A stretch of 64,000 nt of DNA from contig JAEMBT020000009.1 of the NCBI GenBank assembly GCA_018873245.2, forward strand, positions 9,681,288-9,745,287. The letters run 5' to 3'. The translations under genes and the position numbers were made by a program. Below the pieces are notes generated by a model. The model saw only the letters and a list, made by a program, of their open reading frames with translations. It did not search any database and was not told the origin of the DNA. Positions 41,933 to 52,061 of this stretch are shown piece by piece; within the stretch, counting starts at the first letter, position 1, and the number at the start of each line of letters is the position of its first letter. Source of the stretch: Archegozetes longisetosus (Eukaryota; Arthropoda; Arachnida; Sarcoptiformes; Trhypochthoniidae).

Positions 41933-42778
41933 TTATTTGCAAATGGCATTAATTAATTTGTTGTTTGGAAATTTGGATAATAAAATATTTTTCACTTGAT
42001 TTGATTGCGAGCACATATTACTTGAGTGCGCTATTATTACAATTTGTGCGAATCTATCGATCAAATCGTCGTTATTTGCTCGTTGTGAGATAACAGTAGC
42101 CAAGTCTATCAGAAACTGGTTCGAAAGTGGCTGACACTTCCGCTGCTGGATCACTGATAGTATGGCTAAGTGAAGATCTGAATCGATGGATCCGTCGAGG
42201 AGTGAAAAACGAATGGATGAGTTAAGGATCAATAGGTTGTCGTGAATCAGACCAACGAGTGTATTGAGCCATTGGGTTAGTTGGCACTTAGTGATAGAGT
42301 TTCCAATGAAATATCCTTTGCTTATGAATGCAGCGCAAAACTCAGGCGAGTCCTCAGCTAGACTTGAGGGCAGTTTTATGTCGTTTGGTAGTGAAATACG
42401 ATCGCACTCCATCACATACTTTGCTGTACAGTTCAATAGCTCTTCATTTCTTAAACTTAACGCCAGTGATATGAGCTGAGACATTAAGTTTGCCTGTCTT
42501 TGGTTCAGAGGTGACGCAAATAAAGTGTTAATAAATTGTTGGCTTTCGTTATGACCCGTCATATGTGTCACGATTTCACTTAAATAGTAAAACAAATACA
42601 ATCTCTCAATACATTTGTCTTTACCGTCTATTTGTGACAATAACTTATGCGCCAATTCGTTCGCAGAACTACTGCTCGATGAAGACGAAATCTCATCGAA
42701 TCTGTAATTACTTAATATGTAACTCAATGTATCGCGAATTGAAGTAAACGAATCCATCACTAGATTCTTGTCTGTCAT
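41933..42778 (-). CDS. INTS15: probable Integrator complex subunit 15 (C7orf26) homologue
   Basis: Single exon, 281 aa, all-helical. INTS15 links modules of Integrator, which cleaves snRNA and terminates paused transcription. Recognition rests on ordered weak similarity: 'ESQQFINTLFASPLNQRQANLMSQLISLALSLRNEELLNCTAKYVM' in two adjoining helices, 'DSPEFCAAFIS', 'DLHLAILSVIQQ', and the C-terminal 'IDRFAQIVIIA...KFPNNKLINAICK'. The human protein is about 450 aa with a proline-rich tail that is missing here. A poly-serine run (SSSSSSSS) near residue 31 is low complexity. It converges on the MTMR gene (228 bp between stops). A profile search would settle the call. Confidence 0.6.
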   Translation of the reverse strand: MTDKNLVMDSFTSIRDTLSYILSNYRFDEISSSSSSSSANELAHKLLSQIDGKDKCIERLYLFYYLSEIVTHMTGHNESQQFINTLFASPLNQRQANLMSQLISLALSLRNEELLNCTAKYVMECDRISLPNDIKLPSSLAEDSPEFCAAFISKGYFIGNSITKCQLTQWLNTLVGLIHDNLLILNSSIRFSLLDGSIDSDLHLAILSVIQQRKCQPLSNQFLIDLATVISQRANNDDLIDRFAQIVIIAHSSNMCSQSNQVKNILLSKFPNNKLINAICK

Positions 42779-43440
42779 TAGTCTTCAGAAGTTATTTGTT
42801 GTTATGTTTATAGATTGCTTGAGAGCTGTATCGGTTGAAAGTATGAAATATTGTAATTGTAGTTATAGCAAATAGTCACAACAGATGGAGATAATGTAAC
42901 TTTGAAAAACAGAAGTTAGTTTGCTGAGTGTAAAACTCACAATTTCACAAATATAGGCTTAAAACTCGTACGCAGTTTTCCTCCAAATTATATAGCAGTC
43001 ACTTAACTGTCTTTGCGTTTCATCGAGCATTCATTTGCTTTTTATTCTGTAGTTCAAAAATCTTAATCTTTAATATGGACTAATGTCGGGTTTGGGTGCA
43101 ATGGAAACAAGTCAAATAATTGTGTCTCAGAATCAAGAATCAAATGTTAGTTTTTCTTCGTTAAAGTATATCATTTTGTGGTATTTTTATTTTGGGTTTG
43201 GTCATATCGTACACTAAATTAAAGTCTTACTGAAGGTTCCGGCCTCTGTTCTGATAACTGTTCAAAGCTTTATAGGCTTACTAACTTAACTCTGTTCTTG
43301 TATTTATAACTTATATTTAAAAATCTATCAGATCATTTATGTATAATTTCAATTCCTTTAAAGACAATAACTGGGAAACTGAACTATCGATTAAGCGGGC
43401 CGTTTTGAGCGCAAACATAAAAATCGAGAGTGGAACCTAA
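42779..43440. other. intergenic, possible orphan first exon
   Basis: Upstream of the INTS15-like gene, the plus strand at 43084 opens MSGLGAMETSQIIVSQNQES and then meets a GTTAGT donor-like site after 64 nt. It looks like a first exon with a divergent promoter, but no downstream exon was found before the transposon debris. Nothing else is seen. Confidence 0.2.
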
Positions 43441-43445
43441 TCGAA

Positions 43446-43700
43446 AGTGCTTGTCAAGACAAATTGATTGGTAAAACTTTTGTTAAGCTACGTCCACTTT
43501 TGTATTTTTAATCCATAATCCATTTATAGATGGGTGGAGCTTCAGAAAATTAGATCAAATCGGTAGTTCTCGTTGAGACAAATTGATTAGTTAAAAATTC
43601 ATTGAGACACACCCACTGGTCAGGCGATACACCGCTTTTTCTATTTCTTCATTAATTCATTATTGATTGGGTGGAAGCTTGATAAGGAGAGATAGAAAAA
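43446..43700. repeat. diverged direct repeat
   Basis: Two related units, about 43446-43552 and 43565-43682, share 'agacaaattgattrgtwaaa' and 'gatgggtggagctt' / 'gattgggtggaagctt'. No coding capacity. Confidence 0.45.
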
Positions 43701-43879
43701 TAGGTGTATCTCATGAACCACTGGATGTATGTAAATGATTCTTAAATCAGTTTGTCTTCAACATTGTATGCTCTCCGAGTTTAGGCGCAAGAATAACACA
43801 ATGGTGGTCACAAATAACATTTGTGAGGTATATCCAGATGCATTGGATGTCCTCACTCGCCAAAGCTAGTTTGCTCGTT

Positions 43880-44045
43880 TCTGAGAGGGCGATTTCGACC
43901 TAACCGAAGACCAACGCTCAGGTTGGACAATGACCTCCTGAGAGAGCAGCCATTGAGACCGACGCCTTTTGAGCACTCGTGGGTTGGCTGAGAGGTTCGA
44001 CTGTTGCCATAAAACGATTGCTAACCATCTTCGTAAGATTATTCT
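43880..44045 (+). pseudogene. mariner transposase relic (N-terminal part)
   Basis: The plus strand reads 'GDFDLTEDQRSGWTM', two stops, then 'TRGLAERFDCCHKTIANHLRKI', the order of the mariner N-terminal helix-turn-helix (FDLEDKPRSGRP...LAERFGCSHTTI). Stops and the missing catalytic half show it is a fossil. Confidence 0.65.
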
Positions 44046-44465
44046 AAGAGATTGTTTTATTTAATATTGATAAATACGACGTTACTTTTGGCTAGCGCTC
44101 TTTAGGCGCTGATTAGTGCTAGAAAAGTTTTTACGCTGTGGTAAATCAGAGATTCATAAAATTATGTTGAAATTATTTTAGTTTTATGACGAAAAAAGTG
44201 AAATAAACACTATTTTACGAAAATTTATAACTATATATTTATACAGTCTATTTCAAAATTTTAAAGCCACTCGATTTTTTTTGAATAACTTTTGAACGTA
44301 ATTAGACAATTTGATGAAATTTGATAATAATACATCAAATACCAAGTTGTAACAGAAAATCTATCGATTTACTAGTTACATGAATTGTTTCTTGCATAAC
44401 ATAATTTAGTGCTAAAATACACTTTTCAAAATTATAAAACCAGCTCAAAAATTGACTCAAAATCT

Positions 44466-44945
44466 ATCAAAAAATTAAATCTAGCACCTAATTGAACCTT
44501 CATTGTTAATAATAGTCTTGAATATATGCTCTAAAGACTTCATCTTATGATTTGTGAATGCGATATTAGTCATTTGATTATAGCAGTGACCGGCTCACAT
44601 CACGACCGAACCACCGCCTCCTAACCTATTGAAACTATTGAACTAATCTAATCAGACAGTTGTGATCCTGTGAGCCGGCCACGGCTTTAATCAAATGACT
44701 AATATCGCATTCACAAATCATAAGATGGAATCTTTAGAACATATTTACACACTAGGTATGCATTTGCTACCATTTGGTTTACGAATTGACGCTAAAAATT
44801 GAGTTTATACATAGAGATAGTGTTTTAAGAAACATCGCTTCAATTTCAAACTAGTCAATCCATGCCAAGTCGTATATTCAAGACTATTATTAGCAATGGA
44901 GGTTCAATTAGGTGTTAGATTTAACTTTTTGATATATTTTATGCC
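44466..44945. mobile_element. foldback element with insertion in one arm
   Basis: The left arm, 44466-44610, pairs with 44650-44945. Shared pieces are 'ctagcacctaattgaacctt', 'aatagtcttgaatata', 'atcttatgatttgtgaatgc' and 'tgatt..agc.gtg.ccggct'. The right arm is interrupted by about 130 bp (roughly 44749-44877). No ORF. Confidence 0.7.
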
Positions 44946-45344
44946 AAACCAAAGCAGCAGAGAAAGGCCTTCCCGGAAAATAGTCTTCGCGGGAAGAATG
45001 AATTTTATTTTTCAGGATCCCGAAAGTTCACTTTTCAAAATAAAATTCTCAAAAAATCTTTCATAAAAAATATTTTTTGTTACAGAGATAAAAATAGTTC
45101 ACAAGATATTAATAAAAAGTTACTACTTAATTACAATTTCGTAAGGTGTTAAGTCTTCTTTTGAATCAGCATTAGTTACATTCGCACATGTATACATTTT
45201 CGTTTATTTCGTTCCTATTATTTTTGTTTTTTCAAGTATATTTTATGATTTTTCGGAATTTTTTCGAGAACTGGAAATTTTATGCTTAATAGCAATAGTT
45301 TTTAAAAAATTTAAGGACGAGTATCTCGAGAACTACTTGGGATA

Positions 45345-45600
45345 ATTGATCAAGTGAGGTATCAAAGTGCTAAGTTCAACGTCCTGAGTCCAACGTTATA
45401 TCACTTGGCGGGATCGGCCACTTCCGTCGGGAGTTGGCCGGAAGTGGTCAGGTTCGGGTTAGAAGTGGTCAAGTGTGGTGCTAAAATGTTCAGCTCGACG
45501 AACTGAATCCAATGGCACACCACACTTGGAGGTGGGGGGTCGGAAACCCCCTTGGACCCATTAGTCCTGATTCACCCGATAATCCCTTTTGTTTCTAAGG
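45345..45600. repeat. GC-rich island with two related hairpin modules
   Basis: Two modules, 45351-45407 and 45470-45528, share sequence (AAGTG.GGT..., 'agttcaacg' / 'agctcgacg', 'ctga.tccaa.g'). Each closes on itself: caagtga/tcacttg in the first, caagtgtggtg/caccacacttg (11 bp, perfect) in the second. The surroundings are notably GC-rich for this window. Identity unknown. Confidence 0.5.
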
Positions 45601-45916
45601 GGTTTAATATTTATCAAAAAATAAACAAATAAATAAATAAAATCTTTATGTTATTTTCTTTATAAGTTAACACAGTTTTAGTGTTTTTAAAGTGATTTTT
45701 AGATATAACGCTTAAAGAGCACTCTACAGCTTTTTTGCGCTATTTAGCGCCAAAAGAGTCACTGCGGTTACTTTTTACACAAACCAATACATCAATAACT
45801 AAAAACCTCAAATTTAGGAGTTAAATTGTTTTAAATTCAGGAAGGAAAAAGGAGAAAAATGAATATTCAAGAGTAATCTTCAGTACTTTATAACAAGTTT
45901 ATTCAGCTTATTTTAT

Positions 45917-47311
45917 CTATTTTAGTACTTTAATTTTAATCAAAGCTATTACATTTAATAAACAAATACTTTTCAATATTTTTTCTAATAAATTAAACCT
46001 TCCGTCAGTAAGAATTTCGTTTAAATATGAGAAAGATCTTTCTATATCACAAGAGACGAGAAGAGCAAACATTGTATTCAATCGAAATTCTAAAGAGTTC
46101 TCTTTAGAAGTGAACTCTTTGAGATCGGGATTTTTTTGTAAACACTAATTTAATTTCTCTATGCAAAAATAAGGCAGAAATTCTTTAACTTCATCAATCA
46201 AATTAAGTTGTTAATCAATTGTAAGTGATCCTTTTCGAGTATTTTTAATTATTTCATGCAATCTTCTAAATGTATGCAAACTTAAAAGTTGATCTTTTAA
46301 CTATTTTTTTCTAATAAGAAGTTTCGCATTTTTTATTGCTTTATTTTTCTTACTATCTACTAATTGTTCAATGAATGCGCTTATTTTCTCAAAGTTATCC
46401 AGATAATAAAATCCAGTATTTAACCAACTTCCCCATCGTGTCAAAACTGGATTTGGTGGTAAGCTGATGTTGCAAGATGTCCTGAAATTCTCTCTTCTAA
46501 GCGGTGATTTTTTTTTCAATATTTTTTCATGTATGATATAAACTGATCGGCATCACTATTTTTTATCTCGAATAAACTCACATACTCTATGTAAAGCATG
46601 TGCTAAACAAGTGACATGCCTAAGATTTGGATATACAACTTTAGCATTGGACATTGCTTTAACCACAGTTGGAGCTTGATCTGAAACTACGAGAATATCA
46701 TCTTCATATTTGATACCATGTACTCATTATTTAGAACCTGAACGATAGTTGAATTATTCACTTTATTCAAAAATTGTATCGATAGTAACATAGGTTTTGA
46801 ACTTGTTCCATCTAATTTTCCAACCATAGTATTGAAAACATACCTATTTAGTGAATCAGTTGTCTCGTCAATTATAAAATATACTTTATTAACTCCAATT
46901 TCATCTCTAACTTTCATCAACTTTTCCTCATAAAGTTCTTCAATGCAATTAGAACGTAGAGAGTTAACACTAGGATTGTTAAATTTGGTATAGTTAGATA
47001 GGAAGTTCTTTAGCTTTGGATTATTTAGTTTTTTTAATGGTATGTTCGCAGATAAAAATGCTTCAGCTAAATCCAATGAAAATTGATCTGCTTCTTTCTT
47101 CTTTGATGCATTTTCGAATATATTTTGAATACTATCTTGTATCGATCCAGTGTCCTTTGCTTTTTGATGTTTTTTCATATCTAACATGTTGATTAACCTT
47201 ATCTTTCATGTGTTTATGGTCAAAATTATCAAAGATGTATGAGCACAATAAGCACCTTAATTTACCATTAACTATAATAAAATCTTTATGATTTTTTACA
47301 ATTGATTTCAT
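45917..47311 (-). pseudogene. hAT transposase pseudogene
   Basis: Minus-strand pieces in order: a BED-like zinc finger near 47240-47311 (CLLCSYIFDNFDHKHMKDKV); the ORF 47187-46687 with 'VYFIIDETTDSLNRYVFNTM'; a frame-shifted continuation '[16 protein letters not shown]' and '[19 protein letters not shown]' near 46550-46690; and near 45950-46060 the dimerisation region 'VSCDIERSFSYLNEIL..GR'. The order and spacing fit a CGG-binding/hAT-like transposase of about 450 aa broken by several frameshifts and stops. Termini were not securely located. Confidence 0.75.
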
Positions 47312-47699
47312 TTTAAAAACTAAACTTCCACCCTGTCAAGGCATCATTGAAAATTATTTTTCTATAAATGTCAATTTGAAGCTAATACTAACACTAAATA
47401 GTGCTAAAATAATGTTAATGCTGTTAGACACTCATATAATATGATGGAAATGTCCAGCTGCTTAAAATTGAATTATTTTCTAGAAAAACTGACCTTGAAA
47501 TGGATTGTCAGGACTTAAAAAACGTTCAGGAATTAAAGAGATTAAGTAAAAATTCAGGGTCTTCAACAACATCAAATTGACCTCAAGATGCTTATTTTTA
47601 TTTAATCTGTACATATTTAGTATTATTTAATTGATTTAGTTATTGAAAAAGATAAAGGATTTTCCTTAAATTGAGGTCTTTATCAATAGCTAAGAATTT
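47312..47699. other. intergenic between hAT relic and receptor block
   Basis: AT-rich, no gene seen. Probably contains the 5' terminal region of the hAT relic. Confidence 0.4.
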
Positions 47700-48690
47700 T
47701 TTTTAACAATTTAAGTGTCAACACGTGTGTATTAGTTCGATCGATGACTTGCATTAAATTCATAATATGCTTGAAATCAATGCTGTATACTTCTATTAGG
47801 TATAATATTTATAGCGAAAATCGAATTTAAACAAATTCTAGTCAATATTTCCAAAAAGCAAACTTAAGCTTATCTTATAAGCTTGTTGTGAATATTATTT
47901 CAATATTTCTGAAAGGAATATTGATATCTTAGGAGTTAGTGCAAGAATTTTTCAAAAATACGATAGCCGAGAGGAGATGTGGACTTTTAAGGTTAAACGT
48001 ATAAAAAATTTAAATGTTAACGTTTAAACTATATTTTTTATAAAAAGGATAATTAAGCAAACCTACCTGAGGTTCCAGAACCAGCAGCATCGCTGGACGA
48101 CGTCTGTTTGGTTTTGGAAAGCACCGTCGCAAACTCTGACTAAGTGGGGCACCTCTAACCACTTTTAAAACCTGAGATGGGGAACAAGCTCACCCTCACG
48201 TGGTTTCCCTGGGTAATGCTAACGAGCTTTTTGAATGTATTTAATAATTATAAAATAAATAAAATACTAAATACATTTAAATTCAATTTTTCAAAGGTGA
48301 TCAAAATACTTTAAAGTGTCTATCAATAAGTTTGCTTAATTATCTTTTATAAAAAATATGGTTAAAACGTTAATATTTTAAATTTTTATACGTTTATCTT
48401 TAAAAGTCCATATCTCCTCTCAGCCTTAATGATTTTAAAAATTCTTTTTGCTTTAGATTTTAGTCTTCATTAGATACCCATATTGGCTTGGTGGGCGATC
48501 AGAAGAAATTGGACTAACTGCTTACTTTAGAGCAAATTTCACGTATTTGCAGTACTAAAATAATAAACAATTATATCGCTAATCATTACAGTATAAACGA
48601 TGACCAATCTTCAAATAATTAACAATGATAGTATATAAAAATCTAACTAAATATTTATGAATACTTGTGAAAATCAAAATATAAATAAAA
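47700..48690 (-). repeat. orphan chemoreceptor upstream block, copy C (interrupted)
   Basis: 47700-47935 and about 48510-48690 align in order with the upstream block of chemoreceptor 2 (52430-54150), for example 'gatcgat.acttgcatta', 'gttgtgaatatt.tttcaa', 'aaatttcacgtattt' and 'gctaatcattacagta'. No receptor ORF follows on the minus strand. The MITE at 47940-48449 sits in the middle. Confidence 0.6.
47940..48449. mobile_element. TIR element inserted in receptor block C
   Basis: Terminal inverted repeats of about 115 bp each share 'gagaggagat.tggactttt', 'aaacgtataaaaa' and 'ataattaagcaaac'. The middle (48060-48240) is GC-richer and shares a module with the element at 53158-53936. No ORF. 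Confidence 0.75.
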
Positions 48691-49495
48691 TCTTTTTCGA
48701 CTAAGTATAAAGAGTTTCAGAAATTGATTTTAAAGCTAAAATCTGAATGCGTGGTTACAGTAATCTTCTGAAAGAGACTGGAATAAAGTTTAATCAGATG
48801 TGACGTTTGTTGATGAGTAAATTTATTCCTCAAACTTTAATTACACCATTACATTATGGATACAGTTTATGAATTTCGGTCAATCGATATTGCACAATCA
48901 GAGGTCATATCCGGTTACAACAAAACTATAAATAACTTTATGAGCTAATGAATAATTAAGTTTATATAAAATGTAACAATTAAAATAAATAATTGTTTGG
49001 ATCTAAAGTGTTTCAGTATTCATCCAGTTGTCGTCATGTGTTAAATATGAAAGTTTACTAAACGTTCTTTAGGGATTTAAAGTATTAGTATAAGTGAGCG
49101 ATTGCATCAATTCGTAAATAGTGAATATATGTAATCATTGGTTGCTAATTAACATTGTTATAAAACTTTACATTTAAATTAAGAAATATAGGTACAATGG
49201 TACATGAAATATTAGAAATGTTTTTGGTCGAAACCGAAAACTATGCTGTATGACCGAAGGACGCATTTTAGTTTCGGAGGTTATATCCCGTGAATTTCAG
49301 TCACTGATTGAAACCAAAACACACTAATTATATTGAGTAAAGTTTAAGGTATAATATATTGAACAACACCTAAGTGTTAATAGAATTGAAATTAATTTAA
49401 TAAGATATCAATTATTACTTAAATGACTTCGGTTAATCCACTTAATTTTGAGCGAGGATAACAAATAAAATAGGATATTATAGACATTATAGTGA
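48691..49495. other. AT-rich intergenic, no gene seen
   Basis: No ORF or repeat structure recognised in this stretch. Confidence 0.4.
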
Positions 49496-49499
49496 TATA

Positions 49500-50363
49500 C
49501 ACACAATTTCAAAATTAATTGGAACACTTTAAATGGTTATACTCTATAATGAGTAGAGCAATTTTAATGAAATTTTTTTCAAAATAATCTAGAAACATAT
49601 AGAATTTTATCACGAAAAAATCATTTAAATATCTTAATAAACAAAAAAGTTATAAAAGAAAAACGAGAAATTCATATTTGTTTAGATAATTAATGGATAG
49701 ACTTATAAAATAAAATACTTATAACAAAGTATGTGTGAAAATAAATCAAATGCATGAAATTATAAATTAATATAAATTAATATTGTGTATAACTTCTATT
49801 AGAATCAATCACTGTTTGCAATCGATGGGGCATTGGGTCAATCAAATTGATGAAATATTGACGCCAAAAAAACATAAAATTAATAATTACCGACTTCTCG
49901 ACAAATCGCTTCTCGTCTCTTGTTTTACGCTTTCAATTTAATGAAGTGCCGGAACATCATTTCCAGTTCCTGAGTGGTTTTTGGCCCGCCGGACATGATA
50001 TGATACAAATTTACTCAATTATAATAGCAATAATAACGATTAAACTAATTAATTGAAGACAATTTGTATTCAAAACGTAAAAAATACCGTCAAAAAATTA
50101 CGTCTAATTAATTAATATAATGATAATTTTATTAAATTAAAGGTGAAAATGTTCATTTATATAAGATATGAAACATATTTATTATAGATTTTGATATTTC
50201 CTTTAATAACATTTTTATTTTACAAGATATTATAATGGTTCCTGATGAAAATAAAGTCTATATGTTTACTGGTTATTTTGCAAAAAAATTGACTTTATTC
50301 GGTCAATCGGTTGGAAAGTTATATCGATTTAAAGTGTCCCAATCAGTTTTGAAATTGTGTGTG
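49500..50363 (-). mobile_element. internally deleted Tc1/mariner-like element
   Basis: Terminal inverted repeats of about 35 bp (cacacaatttcaaaa...ggaacactttaaa) are flanked by TA at 49498-49499 and 50364-50365. The left 375 bp nearly match 62646-63011, the 3' end of the longer copy. On the minus strand near 50000 it keeps the transposase start (MSGGPKTTQELEMMFRHFIK) up to a stop, and then the C-terminal part, so the middle is deleted. Confidence 0.85.
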
Positions 50364-50365
50364 TA

Positions 50366-50690
50366 ACACATAATAATCACTTTCATAGTTATCATTATTA
50401 AACAAATGTAAATTATAAAGGGCGATCCATCCCAATTTCACAGTTATAATCGGTCGTTAAATTTGGAACCAATAAAGATAGTCAAATGGTTTTCACTAAA
50501 GTGAGCTACAGACCTTGGGGAAATGGATGACTGGAGATGTCACCTCTGTAGGGCCCCCATGCTGCTAAAAAAAGCTTTAGCGAAACCTCCTGATTTGCTA
50601 TAACTACAGTACAATAAATAATTATAACGAATATAACAGCAATTATAGAAATAGACATAACATTAAAGTGAATACTATATTAATATAGGT
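50366..50690. other. intergenic, unidentified GC-richer patch
   Basis: 50400-50620 is less AT-rich than its surroundings and carries 'gatgtcacctctgtagggcc', but no coding or RNA signature was recognised. Confidence 0.35.
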
Positions 50691-50945
50691 AAACGATTTC
50701 CAATATATTATCGAATTAATACAAAGATATTTCTATAATTTTCAACATGAAAATTATAGTCAAGGCTGTAATCTATAAATAATAGAAACAGTCTTAAAAT
50801 ATATATTAAATTACTAGTCAGTTCTTACTTCATATCCACGAAAGTGGTTTATAATAAATAGTTTCCAACAATAAAATCCAATTTTCTTTTGACTCAATCT
50901 CTCAATGAATGACGACAACTAAAAAATAATTTAAATCATGATTTA

Positions 50946-52061
50946 TTAAATAAGTAATTGATTTTTGTAAGTTTTACGAACTTTGATATGTGTGCAATTA
51001 TTCAAGGAAAACTTATTGGGTGTGAACATGATTCCCAATAATATATTATACATTCTATTAGTTTGATAATAAATAGAAGAGGCACAACTTGTGATTAATA
51101 TCAGAGAGAATATGAAATAAAGAGAACCGTACACGAAAATTGACTTCAATATTAAATCAGTATTTGAGAATATACCAACGAATAAGACTAGGTCAATTAT
51201 AGAAGTGTATAGAAACCAAATCCAGAATAAATATTTCGACCAAAAATCTTCATTAAACGAGTTGATTTCCAAATAGTTTGCATTCAAGATCTTCATTGTA
51301 GACATAGCCATTCTGTCCCTTAATTTTGATTTGCCTTTGGCAAAAATCTCAATTTTCTCATTCGCTTCCTCAGCTTTAATAGACAGGTAATGACAAGTGA
51401 GGTAAAAGTAGACGATATGGTATATAACAACCATAGCCATGTGATAAGCGGTTAAAACGAAGATTAAATTAATAGGAAATATATATAAAATAAATTGAAT
51501 GAGAGAACAGTTGAAAAAGATCGGGAAATTAAAAGCAATCAAAACAAATGGTACAATCACTAGTTTAGAGAAATTATCACAAATGTGGAATATTCTTTTC
51601 GCTGTCTTCATGAAATTGTGGATTTTGGCTTTGTTAGATAGTCCAATACTTAGTGGTGAAGTGAGTCCTGATATCATCTCAAATGGTCTCAAATAATTGG
51701 GGAATTCGTTATTCTTGTAATTTCTATAATGAATCCATTGTGTAATCAGCGTCAAGGAAAATTCTATTATCATTAAGACATTGCAGTGAATCCTCGCGTT
51801 CATAAAGTATGAGAAGTCGACAATTATTATGAAATATTCAGGATTTGCTTCTGGTAATAGTAAAGAAGTGATAGATTTAATCAAAAATAACGTATACGCT
51901 ATGGCAACCAATAATGGATTATAAAATCTGCTCCTTTTATTTTTTCCGTTTGGGAAAAGAGATATACCGTTGAGATATAAATGAGATCCGGCAGAAGTGA
52001 CCAACAATTCTGCCGGTAATATTTTTGATGGATCGAAATGGTTTTCTAATTTCAACGCCAT
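50946..52061 (-). CDS. 7TM chemoreceptor, gustatory-receptor-like (copy 2)
   Basis: Single-exon 371-aa paralogue of the gene at 1594-2697, on the opposite strand. The opening 'FDPSKILPAELLVTSAGSHL' and most of the seven hydrophobic segments are conserved. Variation concentrates in the segment 2-3 loops and around residues 195-215, where ligand specificity could differ; that is inference. The C-terminus is four residues longer (KNQLLI region). The leader before the ATG ('atttgataagtttattaaaa') and about 250 bp of 3' flank are also shared with copy 1. The reading frame is intact, so both copies may be functional. Confidence 0.65.
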   Translation of the reverse strand: MALKLENHFDPSKILPAELLVTSAGSHLYLNGISLFPNGKNKRSRFYNPLLVAIAYTLFLIKSITSLLLPEANPEYFIIIVDFSYFMNARIHCNVLMIIEFSLTLITQWIHYRNYKNNEFPNYLRPFEMISGLTSPLSIGLSNKAKIHNFMKTAKRIFHICDNFSKLVIVPFVLIAFNFPIFFNCSLIQFILYIFPINLIFVLTAYHMAMVVIYHIVYFYLTCHYLSIKAEEANEKIEIFAKGKSKLRDRMAMSTMKILNANYLEINSFNEDFWSKYLFWIWFLYTSIIDLVLFVGIFSNTDLILKSIFVYGSLYFIFSLILITSCASSIYYQTNRMYNILLGIMFTPNKFSLNNCTHIKVRKTYKNQLLI

